50,067 nucleotides of DNA, taken from contig NZ_JH621272.1 in NCBI RefSeq assembly GCF_000255455.1, forward strand, positions 5,085 to 55,151, in the 5' to 3' direction. The notes beneath the pieces are model-generated. The model was not told where the DNA came from and searched no databases. It saw nothing but the letters and a program-made list of their open reading frames with translations. The stretch's first letter is position 1, and each line of letters begins with the position of its first letter. A program made the position numbers and the translations under genes. Shown in pieces: positions 18,843-28,682 of this stretch. Origin of the DNA: Aquimarina agarilytica ZC1 (GTDB taxonomy: Bacteria; Bacteroidota; Bacteroidia; Flavobacteriales; Flavobacteriaceae).

Positions 18843-20969
18843 TTAAGCTTGTTCTCCTTTAGCTGCCTTAATCACTTCTTCCGAAATGTTCGACGGAGTT
18901 TCTGCATAATGTGAAAATTCCATTGTAGATGTTGCTCTACCTGAAGATAATGTTCTTAATGTAGTTACATAACCAAACATTTCAGAAAGTGGCACAGTTG
19001 CCTTTACAGTTTTTGCACCTGCTCTATCCCCCATATCACTAACCTGACCTCTACGACGGTTCAAGTCACCTACAATATCACCCATATTTTCCTCTGGAGT
19101 AATTACCTCCAACTTCATAATAGGCTCCATAATAACCGCTTTTGCAGCTTTTGCAGCATTTTTGAATCCTAACTTAGCCGCCAATTCGAATGATAATTGA
19201 TCCGAATCCACATCATGATAAGACCCATCGGTTAATGTTACTTTCATAGCATCAACTTCATATCCTGCCAAAGGACCTGCAACCATTGCCATTTTGAAAC
19301 CTTTCTCTACAGAAGGAACAAATTCTTTAGGTACATTACCTCCTTTAATGTTAGAAATAAATTCTAAACCTACTTTTCCTTCTTCAGCTGGCTCTAATGT
19401 AAATACAATATCCGCAAATTTTCCACGTCCACCTGATTGCTTTTTGTACACCTCTCTATGCTCAGCAAGCTGAGTAATAGCTTCCTTGTACTCAACCTGA
19501 GGCTGACCTTGATTTACTTCTACTTTAAATTCACGCTTTAAACGATCTACAATAATATCCAAGTGAAGCTCACCCATACCAGATATAATTGTTTGACCAG
19601 AAGCCTCATCTGTTCTTGCTGTAAATGTTGGATCTTCTTCAGACAATTTAGCCAAAGCCATACCCATTTTATCAACATCTGCCTTAGTCTTAGGCTCCAC
19701 CGCAATACCAATTACTGGATCTGGGAAGTCCATAGATTCTAAAACAATAGGATTTTTTTCATCAGACATAGTATCACCAGTCTTGATATCCTTAAAACCA
19801 ACTGCCGCTCCAATATCTCCTGCTTCGATAAAATCGATAGCATTCTGCTTATTTGAGTGCATTTGGTATATACGAGAAATACGCTCTTTTTTACCTGAAC
19901 GGTTGTTCAAAATATAAGAACCCGCGTCTAATCGACCAGAATATGCACGGAAAAACGCTAAACGACCTACAAAAGGATCAGTCGCAATTTTAAATGCCAA
20001 AGCCGCAAATGGCTCCTTAACATCTGGCTTACGCAATACCTCTTCATCAGTTCTTGGATCAACTCCTCTAATACCTTCTTTATCAGTAGGAGAAGGCAAA
20101 TAACGACATACAGCATCTAATAAAAACTGCACCCCTTTATTTTTAAAGGCTGAACCACATATCATAGGAATAATAGCCATATCCATTACAGCAGCTCTAA
20201 GTGCAGCATGCACTTCTTCTTCTGTAATAGAATCCTCATCTTCCATAAATTTCTCCAAAAGATTCTCATCATAACTTGCCACCTCTTCAATAAGCAGTGC
20301 ACGATATTTACGAGCCTCTTCCTTCATATCCTCAGGAATATCAACAATATCAAAAGTCGCCCCCTGTGTTTCATCATGCCATATAATAGCACGGTTTTTT
20401 ACCAAATCAACCACTCCTTTAAAGTCAGCCTCATCACCAATATTCAATACAATTGGCACTGCATTTGACTTCAACATATCCTTAACCTGTTGACATACAG
20501 CCAAAAAGTTAGATCCCTGACGGTCCATTTTGTTTACAAAACCGATACGTGGCACTTTGTAGTTATCTGCTAATCTCCAGTTAGTTTCAGATTGTGGCTC
20601 TACACCATCAACTGCACTAAATAAAAATACCAAACCATCCAATACACGTAACGATCTATTTACCTCAACAGTAAAATCAACGTGACCTGGAGTATCAATA
20701 ATATTAAAGTGATATCCTTTTGTTTCTGGAAGTACTTTTCCGTTATCTAAAGGGAATTTCCACTCACAAGTAGTCGCTGCAGAAGTAATTGTAATACCTC
20801 TTTCCTGCTCCTGCTCCATCCAATCCATTGTAGCAGCACCATCATGTACTTCTCCAATTTTATGACTTACACCCGTATAATAAAGTATACGTTCAGTCGT
20901 AGTGGTTTTTCCAGCATCAATATGCGCTGCAATACCAATATTTCTAGTAAATTTTAAATCTCTTGCCAT
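18843..20969 (-). CDS. fusA: Elongation factor G
   Basis: GTPase that translocates tRNA and mRNA and, with RRF, recycles ribosomes. It has 708 residues. The G domain carries the P-loop around AHIDAGKT (15-22), DTPGH (92-96) and NKMD (146-149). Domains II-V follow, including the domain IV segment ending in [10 protein letters not shown] and the C-terminal [16 protein letters not shown]. It lies 11 nt after rpsG, in the str-operon order. Confidence 0.99.
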   Translation of the reverse strand: MARDLKFTRNIGIAAHIDAGKTTTTERILYYTGVSHKIGEVHDGAATMDWMEQEQERGITITSAATTCEWKFPLDNGKVLPETKGYHFNIIDTPGHVDFTVEVNRSLRVLDGLVFLFSAVDGVEPQSETNWRLADNYKVPRIGFVNKMDRQGSNFLAVCQQVKDMLKSNAVPIVLNIGDEADFKGVVDLVKNRAIIWHDETQGATFDIVDIPEDMKEEARKYRALLIEEVASYDENLLEKFMEDEDSITEEEVHAALRAAVMDMAIIPMICGSAFKNKGVQFLLDAVCRYLPSPTDKEGIRGVDPRTDEEVLRKPDVKEPFAALAFKIATDPFVGRLAFFRAYSGRLDAGSYILNNRSGKKERISRIYQMHSNKQNAIDFIEAGDIGAAVGFKDIKTGDTMSDEKNPIVLESMDFPDPVIGIAVEPKTKADVDKMGMALAKLSEEDPTFTARTDEASGQTIISGMGELHLDIIVDRLKREFKVEVNQGQPQVEYKEAITQLAEHREVYKKQSGGRGKFADIVFTLEPAEEGKVGLEFISNIKGGNVPKEFVPSVEKGFKMAMVAGPLAGYEVDAMKVTLTDGSYHDVDSDQLSFELAAKLGFKNAAKAAKAVIMEPIMKLEVITPEENMGDIVGDLNRRRGQVSDMGDRAGAKTVKATVPLSEMFGYVTTLRTLSSGRATSTMEFSHYAETPSNISEEVIKAAKGEQA

Positions 20970-20980
20970 TTTATATACGA

Positions 20981-21457
20981 TTAGAATCTAAAGTGTGAGA
21001 ATGCCTTATTTGCCTCGGCCATTTTGTGCGTATCCACTCTTTTCTTAACAGCCGCTCCTTCTTCTTTAGCTGCAGCTAAAATCTCAGAAGCTAATTTTAA
21101 TGCCATAGATTTTTCATTACGCTTACGAGCAAATAAAATTAACCACTTCATAGCAGTTGAAATTTTACGATCTGGGCGTATTGGGTTTGGAATTTGAAAT
21201 GTTGCCCCACCTACACGACGGCTACGAACCTCTACGTGTGGCATTACATTAGACAATGCTTCTTTCCAAAGCTCCAAAGCTGATTTTTCATCATCAGTTT
21301 TCTTTTCTTCTACGATATCAATTGCATCATAAAAGATTTTAAAAGCTACCGATTTCTTTCCGTCCCACATCATCATGTTCACGAAACGAGTTACTAACTG
21401 ATCGTTAAAACGAGGATCTGGAAGTATCGGTCTTTTTTTTGCCTTTCTTTTTCTCAT
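20981..21457 (-). CDS. rpsG: 30S ribosomal protein S7 (uS7)
   Basis: Nucleates assembly of the 30S head and lies at the E site. It has 158 residues; the signature is [22 protein letters not shown], with VGGATFQIP and a C-terminal helix ending HFRF. In E. coli S7 represses the str operon at the rpsL-rpsG junction. Here that junction is 74 nt with a small hairpin. Confidence 0.98.
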   Translation of the reverse strand: MRKRKAKKRPILPDPRFNDQLVTRFVNMMMWDGKKSVAFKIFYDAIDIVEEKKTDDEKSALELWKEALSNVMPHVEVRSRRVGGATFQIPNPIRPDRKISTAMKWLILFARKRNEKSMALKLASEILAAAKEEGAAVKKRVDTHKMAEANKAFSHFRF

Positions 21458-21489
21458 GTCTTGTTTTTAAGTTTTTTAGTTTTTCGTCC

Positions 21490-21513
21490 GAAGCTGCAAA
21501 TCACACATGCTTC
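21490..21513 (-). promoter_or_regulatory. Small hairpin in the rpsL-rpsG spacer
   Basis: GAAGC/GCTTC with an inner two-pair extension, in the 74-nt spacer and 33 nt before the rpsG start. The position corresponds to the S7 repressor site of E. coli, but the stem is short, so this is tentative. Confidence 0.3.
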
Positions 21514-21531
21514 AATCTTCTAACTTTTTAA

Positions 21532-21906
21532 TTACTTTTTAGGGCGTTTTGCTCCATACTTAGATCTACGTTGTGTTCTACCTGCTACCCCTGCGGTATC
21601 AAGTGCTCCACGAACGATGTGATATCTAACTCCTGGCAAATCTTTTACCCTTCCACCTCTAACCAATACTATCGAGTGCTCCTGAAGATTGTGTCCTTCA
21701 CCACCTATGTATGCATTCACTTCCTTACCATTTGTCAACCTAACACGAGCTACTTTACGCATAGCTGAGTTTGGTTTTTTTGGTGTAGTTGTGTAAACAC
21801 GTGTACATACGCCGCGTCTTTGTGGACATGAATCTAAGGCAGCCGATTTACTCTTCTTGGTTATTTTGGCTCTACCTTTTCGTACTAATTGTGAAATTGT
21901 TGGCAT
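21532..21906 (-). CDS. rpsL: 30S ribosomal protein S12 (uS12)
   Basis: Lies at the decoding centre and governs accuracy. It has 124 residues with [18 protein letters not shown] and the [10 protein letters not shown] loop. Lys43 and Lys88, the usual streptomycin-resistance positions, are wild type; Asp89 is the residue methylthiolated in E. coli. First gene of the str transcript, with a full promoter about 55-85 nt upstream. Confidence 0.99.
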   Translation of the reverse strand: MPTISQLVRKGRAKITKKSKSAALDSCPQRRGVCTRVYTTTPKKPNSAMRKVARVRLTNGKEVNAYIGGEGHNLQEHSIVLVRGGRVKDLPGVRYHIVRGALDTAGVAGRTQRRSKYGAKRPKK

Positions 21907-21959
21907 AATTGCTTAACACTAATTATTAAATTTGTTTTAATCCCCATTCTAAGGGCTTG

Positions 21960-21990
21960 CAAAAGTATGAATAATTATCAGTAATTCAAA
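21960..21990 (-). promoter_or_regulatory. Promoter of the rpsL-rpsG-fusA-rpsJ operon
   Basis: Minus-strand TTTG (21987-21990), 19-nt spacer, TACTTTTG (21960-21967), matching the Bacteroidetes consensus at both boxes. The same TACTTTTGC block precedes rplC and carA. Confidence 0.8.
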
Positions 21991-22067
21991 CAATAACGTA
22001 TTAATTTTAAAAAGCAAGTTTTTTTTACTTTAAATTTTCAAAAAAAATATTGTAAATACTTATTCAT

Positions 22068-22421
22068 TCACTTTAATGCTTCTCTTATAAAACCTGCCTT
22101 TCGATCCATTACTAATAATGTAACATAAGGTTTCCCTTCGTTACACAAAAACAAGTCTTTATACGCATTCACAAAATCAGTAAATATTTTTCCCGATACA
22201 TGTGATTTAAATGCTGCTTCATCTTTATATACTTCATAAAAAATAACTTGATTTACAGGAGGTGTTGGTAAATTTTTTTGCTCTAAATCCGGCACATGAA
22301 CCGTATACATCCATGTGTTTTCTTCTTCTTTTTCTACTTTTAATGCTAATTTTTTTAAAACCGATATGGCTTCATCTTTTTTACCAGACACTATAGTCCA
22401 TGTTGAAATTAAAGGATACAT
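22068..22421 (-). CDS. Antibiotic biosynthesis monooxygenase (ABM) domain protein
   Basis: A single ferredoxin-like alpha+beta barrel domain of 117 residues (MYPLISTWTIVSGKKDEA..., then a helix, then QVIFYEVYKDEAAFKSH), the pattern of the ABM/quinol monooxygenase family. Members are small homodimers without cofactors; many oxidise quinols, but the substrate cannot be read from sequence. It sits alone between the rpsL promoter and a divergent small membrane protein, and is probably monocistronic. Confidence 0.75.
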   Translation of the reverse strand: MYPLISTWTIVSGKKDEAISVLKKLALKVEKEEENTWMYTVHVPDLEQKNLPTPPVNQVIFYEVYKDEAAFKSHVSGKIFTDFVNAYKDLFLCNEGKPYVTLLVMDRKAGFIREALK

Positions 22422-22505
22422 ATTATTTTTTTTTGTTAAATTATTGATTTGAAGTATTTTAAAATTATAATTCAGTATTTTTATTTGGTTATTAGCCTAC
22501 TATTA

Positions 22506-22796
22506 ATGAAAAGCAAAATCATCAACCGACTAGCCAAAATATTTAAAAGCTATGCTTTTACTCTAATAATCGGTATTCTATTAATAATTACAGGCGTATC
22601 CGAACTGCTAGAAACTATTATACCTGATTTTGAAGCCTATCTGAAAACACACCACGGCTTGATTATACTTGGAATAGTACATATTGGTAAATCTTTAGTT
22701 TATATTTTAGAAGGTGCCGAAGCTATTTTAATCAACGAAACTGCAGAGGAAATAAAGGAAATCGACAAAGACCTACAGCACCTAAAACAAAACTAA
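22506..22796 (+). CDS. Small two-helix membrane protein of unknown function
   Basis: I do not recognise the family with certainty. From the ATG at 22506 it has 96 residues: a basic N terminus, a hydrophobic helix at about 17-38, a short acidic loop, a second hydrophobic stretch (about 50-70) and a charged, Glu/Lys-rich C-terminal tail. A TTG 57 nt upstream would add 19 mostly hydrophobic residues; I prefer the ATG because it gives a usual positive start. It converges on the IolE-like gene with only 6 nt between stops. Confidence 0.65.
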   Translation: MKSKIINRLAKIFKSYAFTLIIGILLIITGVSELLETIIPDFEAYLKTHHGLIILGIVHIGKSLVYILEGAEAILINETAEEIKEIDKDLQHLKQN

Positions 22797-22802
22797 GCTT
22801 TA

Positions 22803-23717
22803 TTAATATCCCGTAGCTTTTTTCAAATATTCTCTAGCCATTTTTGCATACACCAAAGGCGTCGCATTAGCCGGGTTTTGCTCTGCTTCAACAATTAACC
22901 AGCCTTCAAAATTAGCACTAGCTAATGTTTGCAAAATAGCATCAAAGTCAATAAAACCTGCCGAATCCCCTGGTACAGTAAAAATACCTGCCTCAATGGA
23001 TTCTTTAAATGATAATTGATTGGCATCTGACAGTTCCATAATTGGTTTTCGGATATTTTTTAAATGCACGTGCTTAATACGCGATGCATAATCCTTAGCC
23101 AATTGTAACGGATCATCACCTGCAAAAGCCAAATGCCCTGTATCAAAAAGTAAATGCACCAATTCAGGATCTGTTGCCTCCATTAATCGATCTACATCAG
23201 CCCTGGTCTCAATACCTGTTCCCATATGATGGTGATAACATAAGCGCATACCCTCGCTATTTGCGATTTTACCTAATTCGGTTAATCCATTAACTACTTT
23301 ATCCCAAGTTGCATCCGAAAAAATGGGACGATTGGCTTTTAATGCAATGGGCTGTTGATGCGAAGAACCTCCTAATTCTGCCACCACAATATCTGTGCCT
23401 CCCATTTCTTTGATAAACGCTAAGGATTTCTTAAAATCAGCTAGCGTTTTATCATACATGTTATTTATAGAAAAATACGTACTCGTCCAAGGTTCAGAAA
23501 CACGCAGACCTCTTATATCCAATGCTTTTTTTAATGTATTAATATCTGTTGGGTATTTGTGTCCGACACTACAGCCTTCAAAACCCGCCAATGCCATTTC
23601 GCTTACACATTGCTCAAAGGGAATACCTATATCTATATCCAAAAAATCATCATTCCACCATGATGTTGGCGTTATTCCAAAAAACACTTTATCCTTATTG
23701 AATTTTTTATTGCTCAT
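22803..23717 (-). CDS. Sugar isomerase/dehydratase, IolE (inosose dehydratase)-like
   Basis: A 304-residue TIM-barrel protein of the xylose-isomerase-like superfamily. Close to IolE: GITPTSWWNDD near the N terminus, EMALAGFEGCSVGHKYP, YHHHMGTGIETRADVDRLM and FDTGHLAFAGDD, with Glu/His/Asp metal ligands and HVHLKNIR. IolE dehydrates 2-keto-myo-inositol. No other iol gene is nearby; instead it follows oxidase and glycosidase genes, so a keto-sugar is an equally likely substrate. It is separated from the upstream gene by 186 nt with a repeat, so co-transcription is uncertain. Confidence 0.8.
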   Translation of the reverse strand: MSNKKFNKDKVFFGITPTSWWNDDFLDIDIGIPFEQCVSEMALAGFEGCSVGHKYPTDINTLKKALDIRGLRVSEPWTSTYFSINNMYDKTLADFKKSLAFIKEMGGTDIVVAELGGSSHQQPIALKANRPIFSDATWDKVVNGLTELGKIANSEGMRLCYHHHMGTGIETRADVDRLMEATDPELVHLLFDTGHLAFAGDDPLQLAKDYASRIKHVHLKNIRKPIMELSDANQLSFKESIEAGIFTVPGDSAGFIDFDAILQTLASANFEGWLIVEAEQNPANATPLVYAKMAREYLKKATGY

Positions 23718-23758
23718 GTGATCGATTTTTATGATTGAATATTGTATATAAAATTCTT

Positions 23759-23880
23759 ACCTGTAAATCGTTTTATTTATTTTGGGCGTGCCCTTACAGG
23801 TCAGGCTTTCCGCTATATCTTTTTATTTTACTCCACTTCGTTACTCCAAATAAAAAGGATGCCGCTTCAATCCTTCACGC
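23759..23880. repeat. Palindromic intergenic repeat of a type common in Flavobacteriia
   Basis: ACCTGTAA (23759-23766) is inverted at 23794-23801, next to GGGCGTGCCC. Downstream, CTTTTTATTT and AAATAAAAAG bracket a short loop, and the block runs GGTCAGGCTTTCCGCTATAT ... GGATGCCGCTTCAATCC ... TCACGC. I recall very similar blocks in many flavobacterial intergenic regions; this is from memory, not a search. It lies in the 186-nt gap between the GH63-like gene and the IolE-like gene. Confidence 0.5.
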
Positions 23881-23903
23881 AAAACACTTCTTACTATTTT
23901 TAT

Positions 23904-26639
23904 CTATTCATCCTTATACCTAAACAATAACTCGGCTACTAGACCCGTCCAACCTGTTTGATGTGATGCGCCTAAACCTGCACCATTATCTCCATGAAAA
24001 TATTCAAAAAACAAAATCAGATCCTTCCAGGCTGCATCATTTTGCATAGTTTCATTTCCTCCATACACTGGCCGATTTCCATTAGCATCACGTTCAAAAA
24101 TTTGAATCATTCGCTTTGACAAGTCATTAGCCACCTGTTTTAATGACTTTTTATTTCCAGAATGCGAAGGATATTCTACTGTAAAATATTTGTCCAAAAA
24201 CTCACTGTAACTTTGAAGTGTATTAATCAACAAAAAATTTATGGGAAACCACACCGGTCCTCTCCAATTAGAATTTCCCCCAAAAGATCCATCGGCAGAT
24301 TCCGCAGGTTCATAACGCTCAGTTAAGGTCACATTATCCACAGTCAAACGATATGGATCGTTCTGATAGGCTTTAGAAATTCCTCGAATACCGTGTGGAC
24401 TTAAAAATTCATTCTCATCCAAAACTCGCTCCAAGATGGTAACCAAACGCTCAGGTTTCACAAAGGATAATAAAATTTCGTCATCCATCCCTTCCATAAA
24501 TCTATTATTGCCCGACTTTAAAGTTTGCACTTGGCCTATAAGTTCTGGATGCCTATTAAAAAACCAATCTAAACGCTCCTTTAACTCCTTAGACACTTTA
24601 GGCTCCAATTCCGTTAAATTAATTTTAGCTACAGGAAATAATGGAATAATCCCCACTAAAGACCTCAACTTTACAGAAATATACTGCGTTGGATTGGCAT
24701 AAATTTCCAAGAAATCATAATAAAACCCATCTTGATCATCCCATAGTTTAACTGCTCCATTCGAAGCCTGATCAACACTATTTAAAGCATCAGCTATAAA
24801 CACAAAGTGCTGAAAAAATTTACTTACAAAATGCGAATAAATCTTGTGATCAAAAACAGTTAACTTTATTGCCAACTGCATCATGTTAATACAATACATG
24901 CCCATCCAACTTGTTCCATCGGATTGTTTCATGGTTACGCTATGACCAATTTGCTTTTCAAAATCCTCAAGATTACTGCGGTTAATAACCGATATGTTAT
25001 CCAAACCAAGAAAACCACCTTCAAACAAATTTGTGTTATCCCCATCTTGTTGGTTTGTCCACCAAGTAAAATTTAATAAGCAATGCTGAAAAATATCAGC
25101 TAAAAACTTAAAATCACTCTCAAGCCCCATCTCCTTTTCAATCTCAAAAATTTGCAATGCCGCCCATGCATGCAGCGGTGGATTTACATCACTAAATGCC
25201 CACTCATAGGCAGGTATAGCTCCATTAGGCGCCATATACCATTCATGCGACAATGCTAATAACTGATTTTTAGCAAACTGTAAATCAAGTCTAGCAAACA
25301 CTACCGTTTGAAAACACAGATCCCAGGCCGCAAACCATGGATATTCCCATGCATCGGGCATCGAAATAATGGTACTTGCATACATATGCCGCCATTCGTT
25401 ATTACGACCACGACCCGATGGAGGTGGTGGCCCTACTGGATCTCCATCCAACCAATCGGCTACTACATAATTATAATATTGTTTCCCCCATAACATTCCT
25501 GCATAAGCTTGCCTTTGAATTGATTTTTGCTCTTCATTAAGTGTTGAAGGTGCTAATGACTCATAGAACTCATCTGCCTCTGCGATTCTTTTATCAAATA
25601 CGGCATCAAAATCATCTGCAAAAGGCTCTAATATTGATGTATTAGAGGAGAATCTTAAGCGTATTTCTTTGGTTTCTTTGGAAGACAGACTCAGTTTATA
25701 AACAGCACTTGATTTTGTCCCTACCAACGTAGGGTTTATCGAATGTTTTCCTCCAATTATATAATCATTAATCCCGTCTTTTGGATATGGGGTATTATTT
25801 TCGTTCCCCCATAACTTTTCATTATTTGTTTCATTTTCCACAAAAACCAATTCCTCTGGGGATTCGCAATACAGCATCATTTCCTTAGCATTACTACTCG
25901 ATGTAGGCGTTGCTCGTATACATGCAAAATTTTGCCCTCCTCTAGATTTTATTCCATTTAATTGAGGCTTTTCGGCATCAACAAACCAAGACCAGGTATT
26001 CCTAAACCACAAAGTTGGCAATACATGCAATGCTGCTGTATCTGCTCCGTGATTAATTACTTTTATTTTTATTAAAATCTCGTGTGTTGCCGATTTTGCA
26101 TATTCCACCTGGACATCAAAATAGGTATCATCATTAAAAACACCAGTATCCATCAACTCATACTCAAATGAATGTGGATCCGACTTTCTGCGTGCATTTT
26201 CATTCACTAAATCTGCATATGGAAAAGCCCTTTGCGGATATTTATATAACCATTTCATATAACTATGCGTTGGCGTATTATCCACATAGTAATAGTATTC
26301 TTTTACATCCTCTCCATGATTTCCTTCACTATTTGTTAATCCAAATAAGCGTTCTTTAATAATGGCATCATTCCCATTCCAAAGTGCAATTGCAAAACAT
26401 AGTTTTTGTTCAGGATCAGAAATCCCCCCTAAACCATCCTCTCCCCAACGATATGCTCTTGACCTAGCTTGGTCATGAGAAAAATAATCCCACGCATTTC
26501 CTCCCTGACTATAATCTTCTCGGACTGTTCCCCATTGCCTTTCCGAAAGGTAAGGTCCCCAATACAACCAATCTTCATAAGTATCTGAATCCTCTGAATA
26601 TAATTTACCCATTCGGATAGTTTCTTTATTTTGACTCAT
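23904..26639 (-). CDS. GH63 / MGH1-like glucosidase
   Basis: A 911-residue cytoplasmic-type protein without signal peptide. The N-terminal third is beta-rich (substrate-enclosing domain, with YEDWLYWGPYLSERQWGTVREDYS); the C-terminal half is an (alpha/alpha)6 barrel of the GH63/mannosylglycerate-hydrolase-like type, with FAAWDLCFQ as the likely catalytic Asp region, then RGPVWFPINFLL and NDAAWKDL. Family members hydrolyse alpha-glucosidic bonds, including glucosylglycerate and related sugars. It follows the GH133 gene by 43 nt. The substrate is not determinable here. Confidence 0.8.
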   Translation of the reverse strand: MSQNKETIRMGKLYSEDSDTYEDWLYWGPYLSERQWGTVREDYSQGGNAWDYFSHDQARSRAYRWGEDGLGGISDPEQKLCFAIALWNGNDAIIKERLFGLTNSEGNHGEDVKEYYYYVDNTPTHSYMKWLYKYPQRAFPYADLVNENARRKSDPHSFEYELMDTGVFNDDTYFDVQVEYAKSATHEILIKIKVINHGADTAALHVLPTLWFRNTWSWFVDAEKPQLNGIKSRGGQNFACIRATPTSSSNAKEMMLYCESPEELVFVENETNNEKLWGNENNTPYPKDGINDYIIGGKHSINPTLVGTKSSAVYKLSLSSKETKEIRLRFSSNTSILEPFADDFDAVFDKRIAEADEFYESLAPSTLNEEQKSIQRQAYAGMLWGKQYYNYVVADWLDGDPVGPPPPSGRGRNNEWRHMYASTIISMPDAWEYPWFAAWDLCFQTVVFARLDLQFAKNQLLALSHEWYMAPNGAIPAYEWAFSDVNPPLHAWAALQIFEIEKEMGLESDFKFLADIFQHCLLNFTWWTNQQDGDNTNLFEGGFLGLDNISVINRSNLEDFEKQIGHSVTMKQSDGTSWMGMYCINMMQLAIKLTVFDHKIYSHFVSKFFQHFVFIADALNSVDQASNGAVKLWDDQDGFYYDFLEIYANPTQYISVKLRSLVGIIPLFPVAKINLTELEPKVSKELKERLDWFFNRHPELIGQVQTLKSGNNRFMEGMDDEILLSFVKPERLVTILERVLDENEFLSPHGIRGISKAYQNDPYRLTVDNVTLTERYEPAESADGSFGGNSNWRGPVWFPINFLLINTLQSYSEFLDKYFTVEYPSHSGNKKSLKQVANDLSKRMIQIFERDANGNRPVYGGNETMQNDAAWKDLILFFEYFHGDNGAGLGASHQTGWTGLVAELLFRYKDE

Positions 26640-26682
26640 TTTTTTTACATTTGAATATTATTCAGTCCATTTAACCCATTTT

Positions 26683-28671
26683 CTAGCTTTTCTCAATCTC
26701 ACTATATACCTCTAAAATTTGCGCTACACTCCAAGCTTGCGCTATACAGCCTTTAGGAGTAAATGGCGCATCACCGTCAAAAATTTCACTCACTGTTCCT
26801 ACGCCTACCCCACTTAAATGGTCAGCAAAAGGCGCTAAAAAGTGATTTACCTTATCTACATTCTTGTATACTTTTAAATGCGCACTTACAAAAGGTCCAA
26901 TTAACCACCCCCAAACAGTCCCTTGATGATAGGCGCTATCCCTATGATATTGATCACCTGTATAAATACCAATATATTCTGATTCGAATTTTGCTAATGA
27001 CCTTAGCCCATGTGAGGTTAATAAATTTTCGGCGCAGGCTTCTATAATTTGCTTTTGCTTACTTGTCTCAAAAGGACTTTCGGGAAGTGCTATAGCAAAC
27101 AATTGATTGGGACGTAATAAAGTTTCATTTCCATGTGGTCCATCTAACACATCAAAACAATATCCTTTTTCATCATTCCAAAATTTTGCAAAACTCTGCT
27201 TTACAGTAGCTGCTCTAGTTTTATAATCGCTTGCATCTTTACCTAGCGCTTTTGCAAATACAAGCATTGCTTTTAAGGCATTATACCACAAGGCATTTAC
27301 CTCAATAGGTTTACCAATACGAGGCGTAATTACCTTGTCTCCCACCTTTGCATCCATCCATGTTAACTGCACACCATCTTGTCCACCCCACAATAAACCA
27401 TCGGATGGGTCAACGTGAATATTATACCGCGTTCCTTTTATATGCCATTCAATAATTTCCTGAAGTTTAGGAAATAATTTTGCCAGTAATTTTTTATCAT
27501 TTGTTACTTTATAATAAGAAAGAATGGCTTGAAAAAACCACAGTGTAGCATCTATCGTATTATATTCTGGCTCCTCATTAGAGTTAGGGAACCTATTGGG
27601 CAGCATCCCCTCACTAATATATTCCGAAAATGTTTCTAAAATAGGCCCTGCCACTTCCGTTCTTCCAGTTGTAATGGTAAGCCCTGTAAGACTAATCATC
27701 GTATCACGTCCCCAATCGCCAAACCAATGATAACCTGCAATAACACTTTTACCTGACTCACCATTTACTGAATCTCGATTGACCACAAATTGATCCGCAG
27801 CTAATACCAACTGCTTAATCCAATTTGGATGATCACTTTCTTTTTTATTTTTCCGTTGCTTTAACCAAGTTTTAAGTAATTGTGCTTCTTGATCTTTCTT
27901 TTTTTGATAAGCCTTAGTCACAAAATTAGCTCCTTCAATACTGCTTGCTAAAAAAACAATGGTTTCACCAACAGCTAACGACACTTTAAAATCTGCTGCA
28001 TGTACATGAGTATCATCGCTATTTAAACCTCGATCCGCTTCCGCTGGAAGGTAAAAATTAGTGTACAACTCATTTTTAATTGCTACATCTGCTTTCTGCA
28101 TTTTTAAAACTAACGGCAGCATATTATCCCCATTAGCGGTAATTTTAATCCCATCTGAAATTGCTTTGATGTCCACTGGCCACGAAACCTGACCCGTGTT
28201 ATGAAAAACACGATTATCCACTATAGCACTAGCTTTAATTTCAACAGTATCGGAAGCACTAACTAAAGTATAGGATATGTAAGTGGTATTTTCTCCTTGC
28301 TTCATCCAAATTCGTTTTTCTAAAATAGCATCAGCACAGGCATAGCGCCATACAGGGGTAGTGCCCTCCAGTGAAAAGCGCTCTATATTCACAAAGCCTT
28401 TAGGTGACACATCTCCTGAAACCCATCTATTCGTGGTAAGATCATACACATTACCTCTGTACACTAAGCTTTCATCCAACTTTACCAACATAATCTTACG
28501 ATCAATTGGAGGGTGCAATGATGCCACCAATAAACCATGATAGCCCCTAGTTATTGAACCTGCTATTGTCCCCGAACCATAACCACCAATACCATTGGTT
28601 ATGATCCATTCTTTTTTTTCTGCTATTTGTAGATTTCCTGTGGTTTCTCTTCCAAAATGTATATTTTCCAT
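26683..28671 (-). CDS. Amylo-alpha-1,6-glucosidase (glycogen debranching, GH133)
   Basis: 662 residues: bacterial glycogen-debranching N-terminal domain (about 15-240; NGIGGYGSGTIAGSITRGYHG) and a C-terminal (alpha/alpha)6 catalytic domain (about 280-655) with GYHWFGDWGRDTMISL and EYNTIDATLWFFQA, holding the conserved acid residues. It removes alpha-1,6-linked glucose from branched glucans. No signal peptide, so it probably works inside the cell. It overlaps functionally with the next gene, a glucosidase; the upstream gene ends 11 nt before it. Confidence 0.9.
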   Translation of the reverse strand: MENIHFGRETTGNLQIAEKKEWIITNGIGGYGSGTIAGSITRGYHGLLVASLHPPIDRKIMLVKLDESLVYRGNVYDLTTNRWVSGDVSPKGFVNIERFSLEGTTPVWRYACADAILEKRIWMKQGENTTYISYTLVSASDTVEIKASAIVDNRVFHNTGQVSWPVDIKAISDGIKITANGDNMLPLVLKMQKADVAIKNELYTNFYLPAEADRGLNSDDTHVHAADFKVSLAVGETIVFLASSIEGANFVTKAYQKKKDQEAQLLKTWLKQRKNKKESDHPNWIKQLVLAADQFVVNRDSVNGESGKSVIAGYHWFGDWGRDTMISLTGLTITTGRTEVAGPILETFSEYISEGMLPNRFPNSNEEPEYNTIDATLWFFQAILSYYKVTNDKKLLAKLFPKLQEIIEWHIKGTRYNIHVDPSDGLLWGGQDGVQLTWMDAKVGDKVITPRIGKPIEVNALWYNALKAMLVFAKALGKDASDYKTRAATVKQSFAKFWNDEKGYCFDVLDGPHGNETLLRPNQLFAIALPESPFETSKQKQIIEACAENLLTSHGLRSLAKFESEYIGIYTGDQYHRDSAYHQGTVWGWLIGPFVSAHLKVYKNVDKVNHFLAPFADHLSGVGVGTVSEIFDGDAPFTPKGCIAQAWSVAQILEVYSEIEKS

Positions 28672-28682
28672 AGTTAAGAGAT

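Noticed and set aside
23735..23930. Two overlapping 62-residue plus-strand frames
   Set aside because: Both are translations of the palindromic repeat; such repeats often create spurious ORFs.
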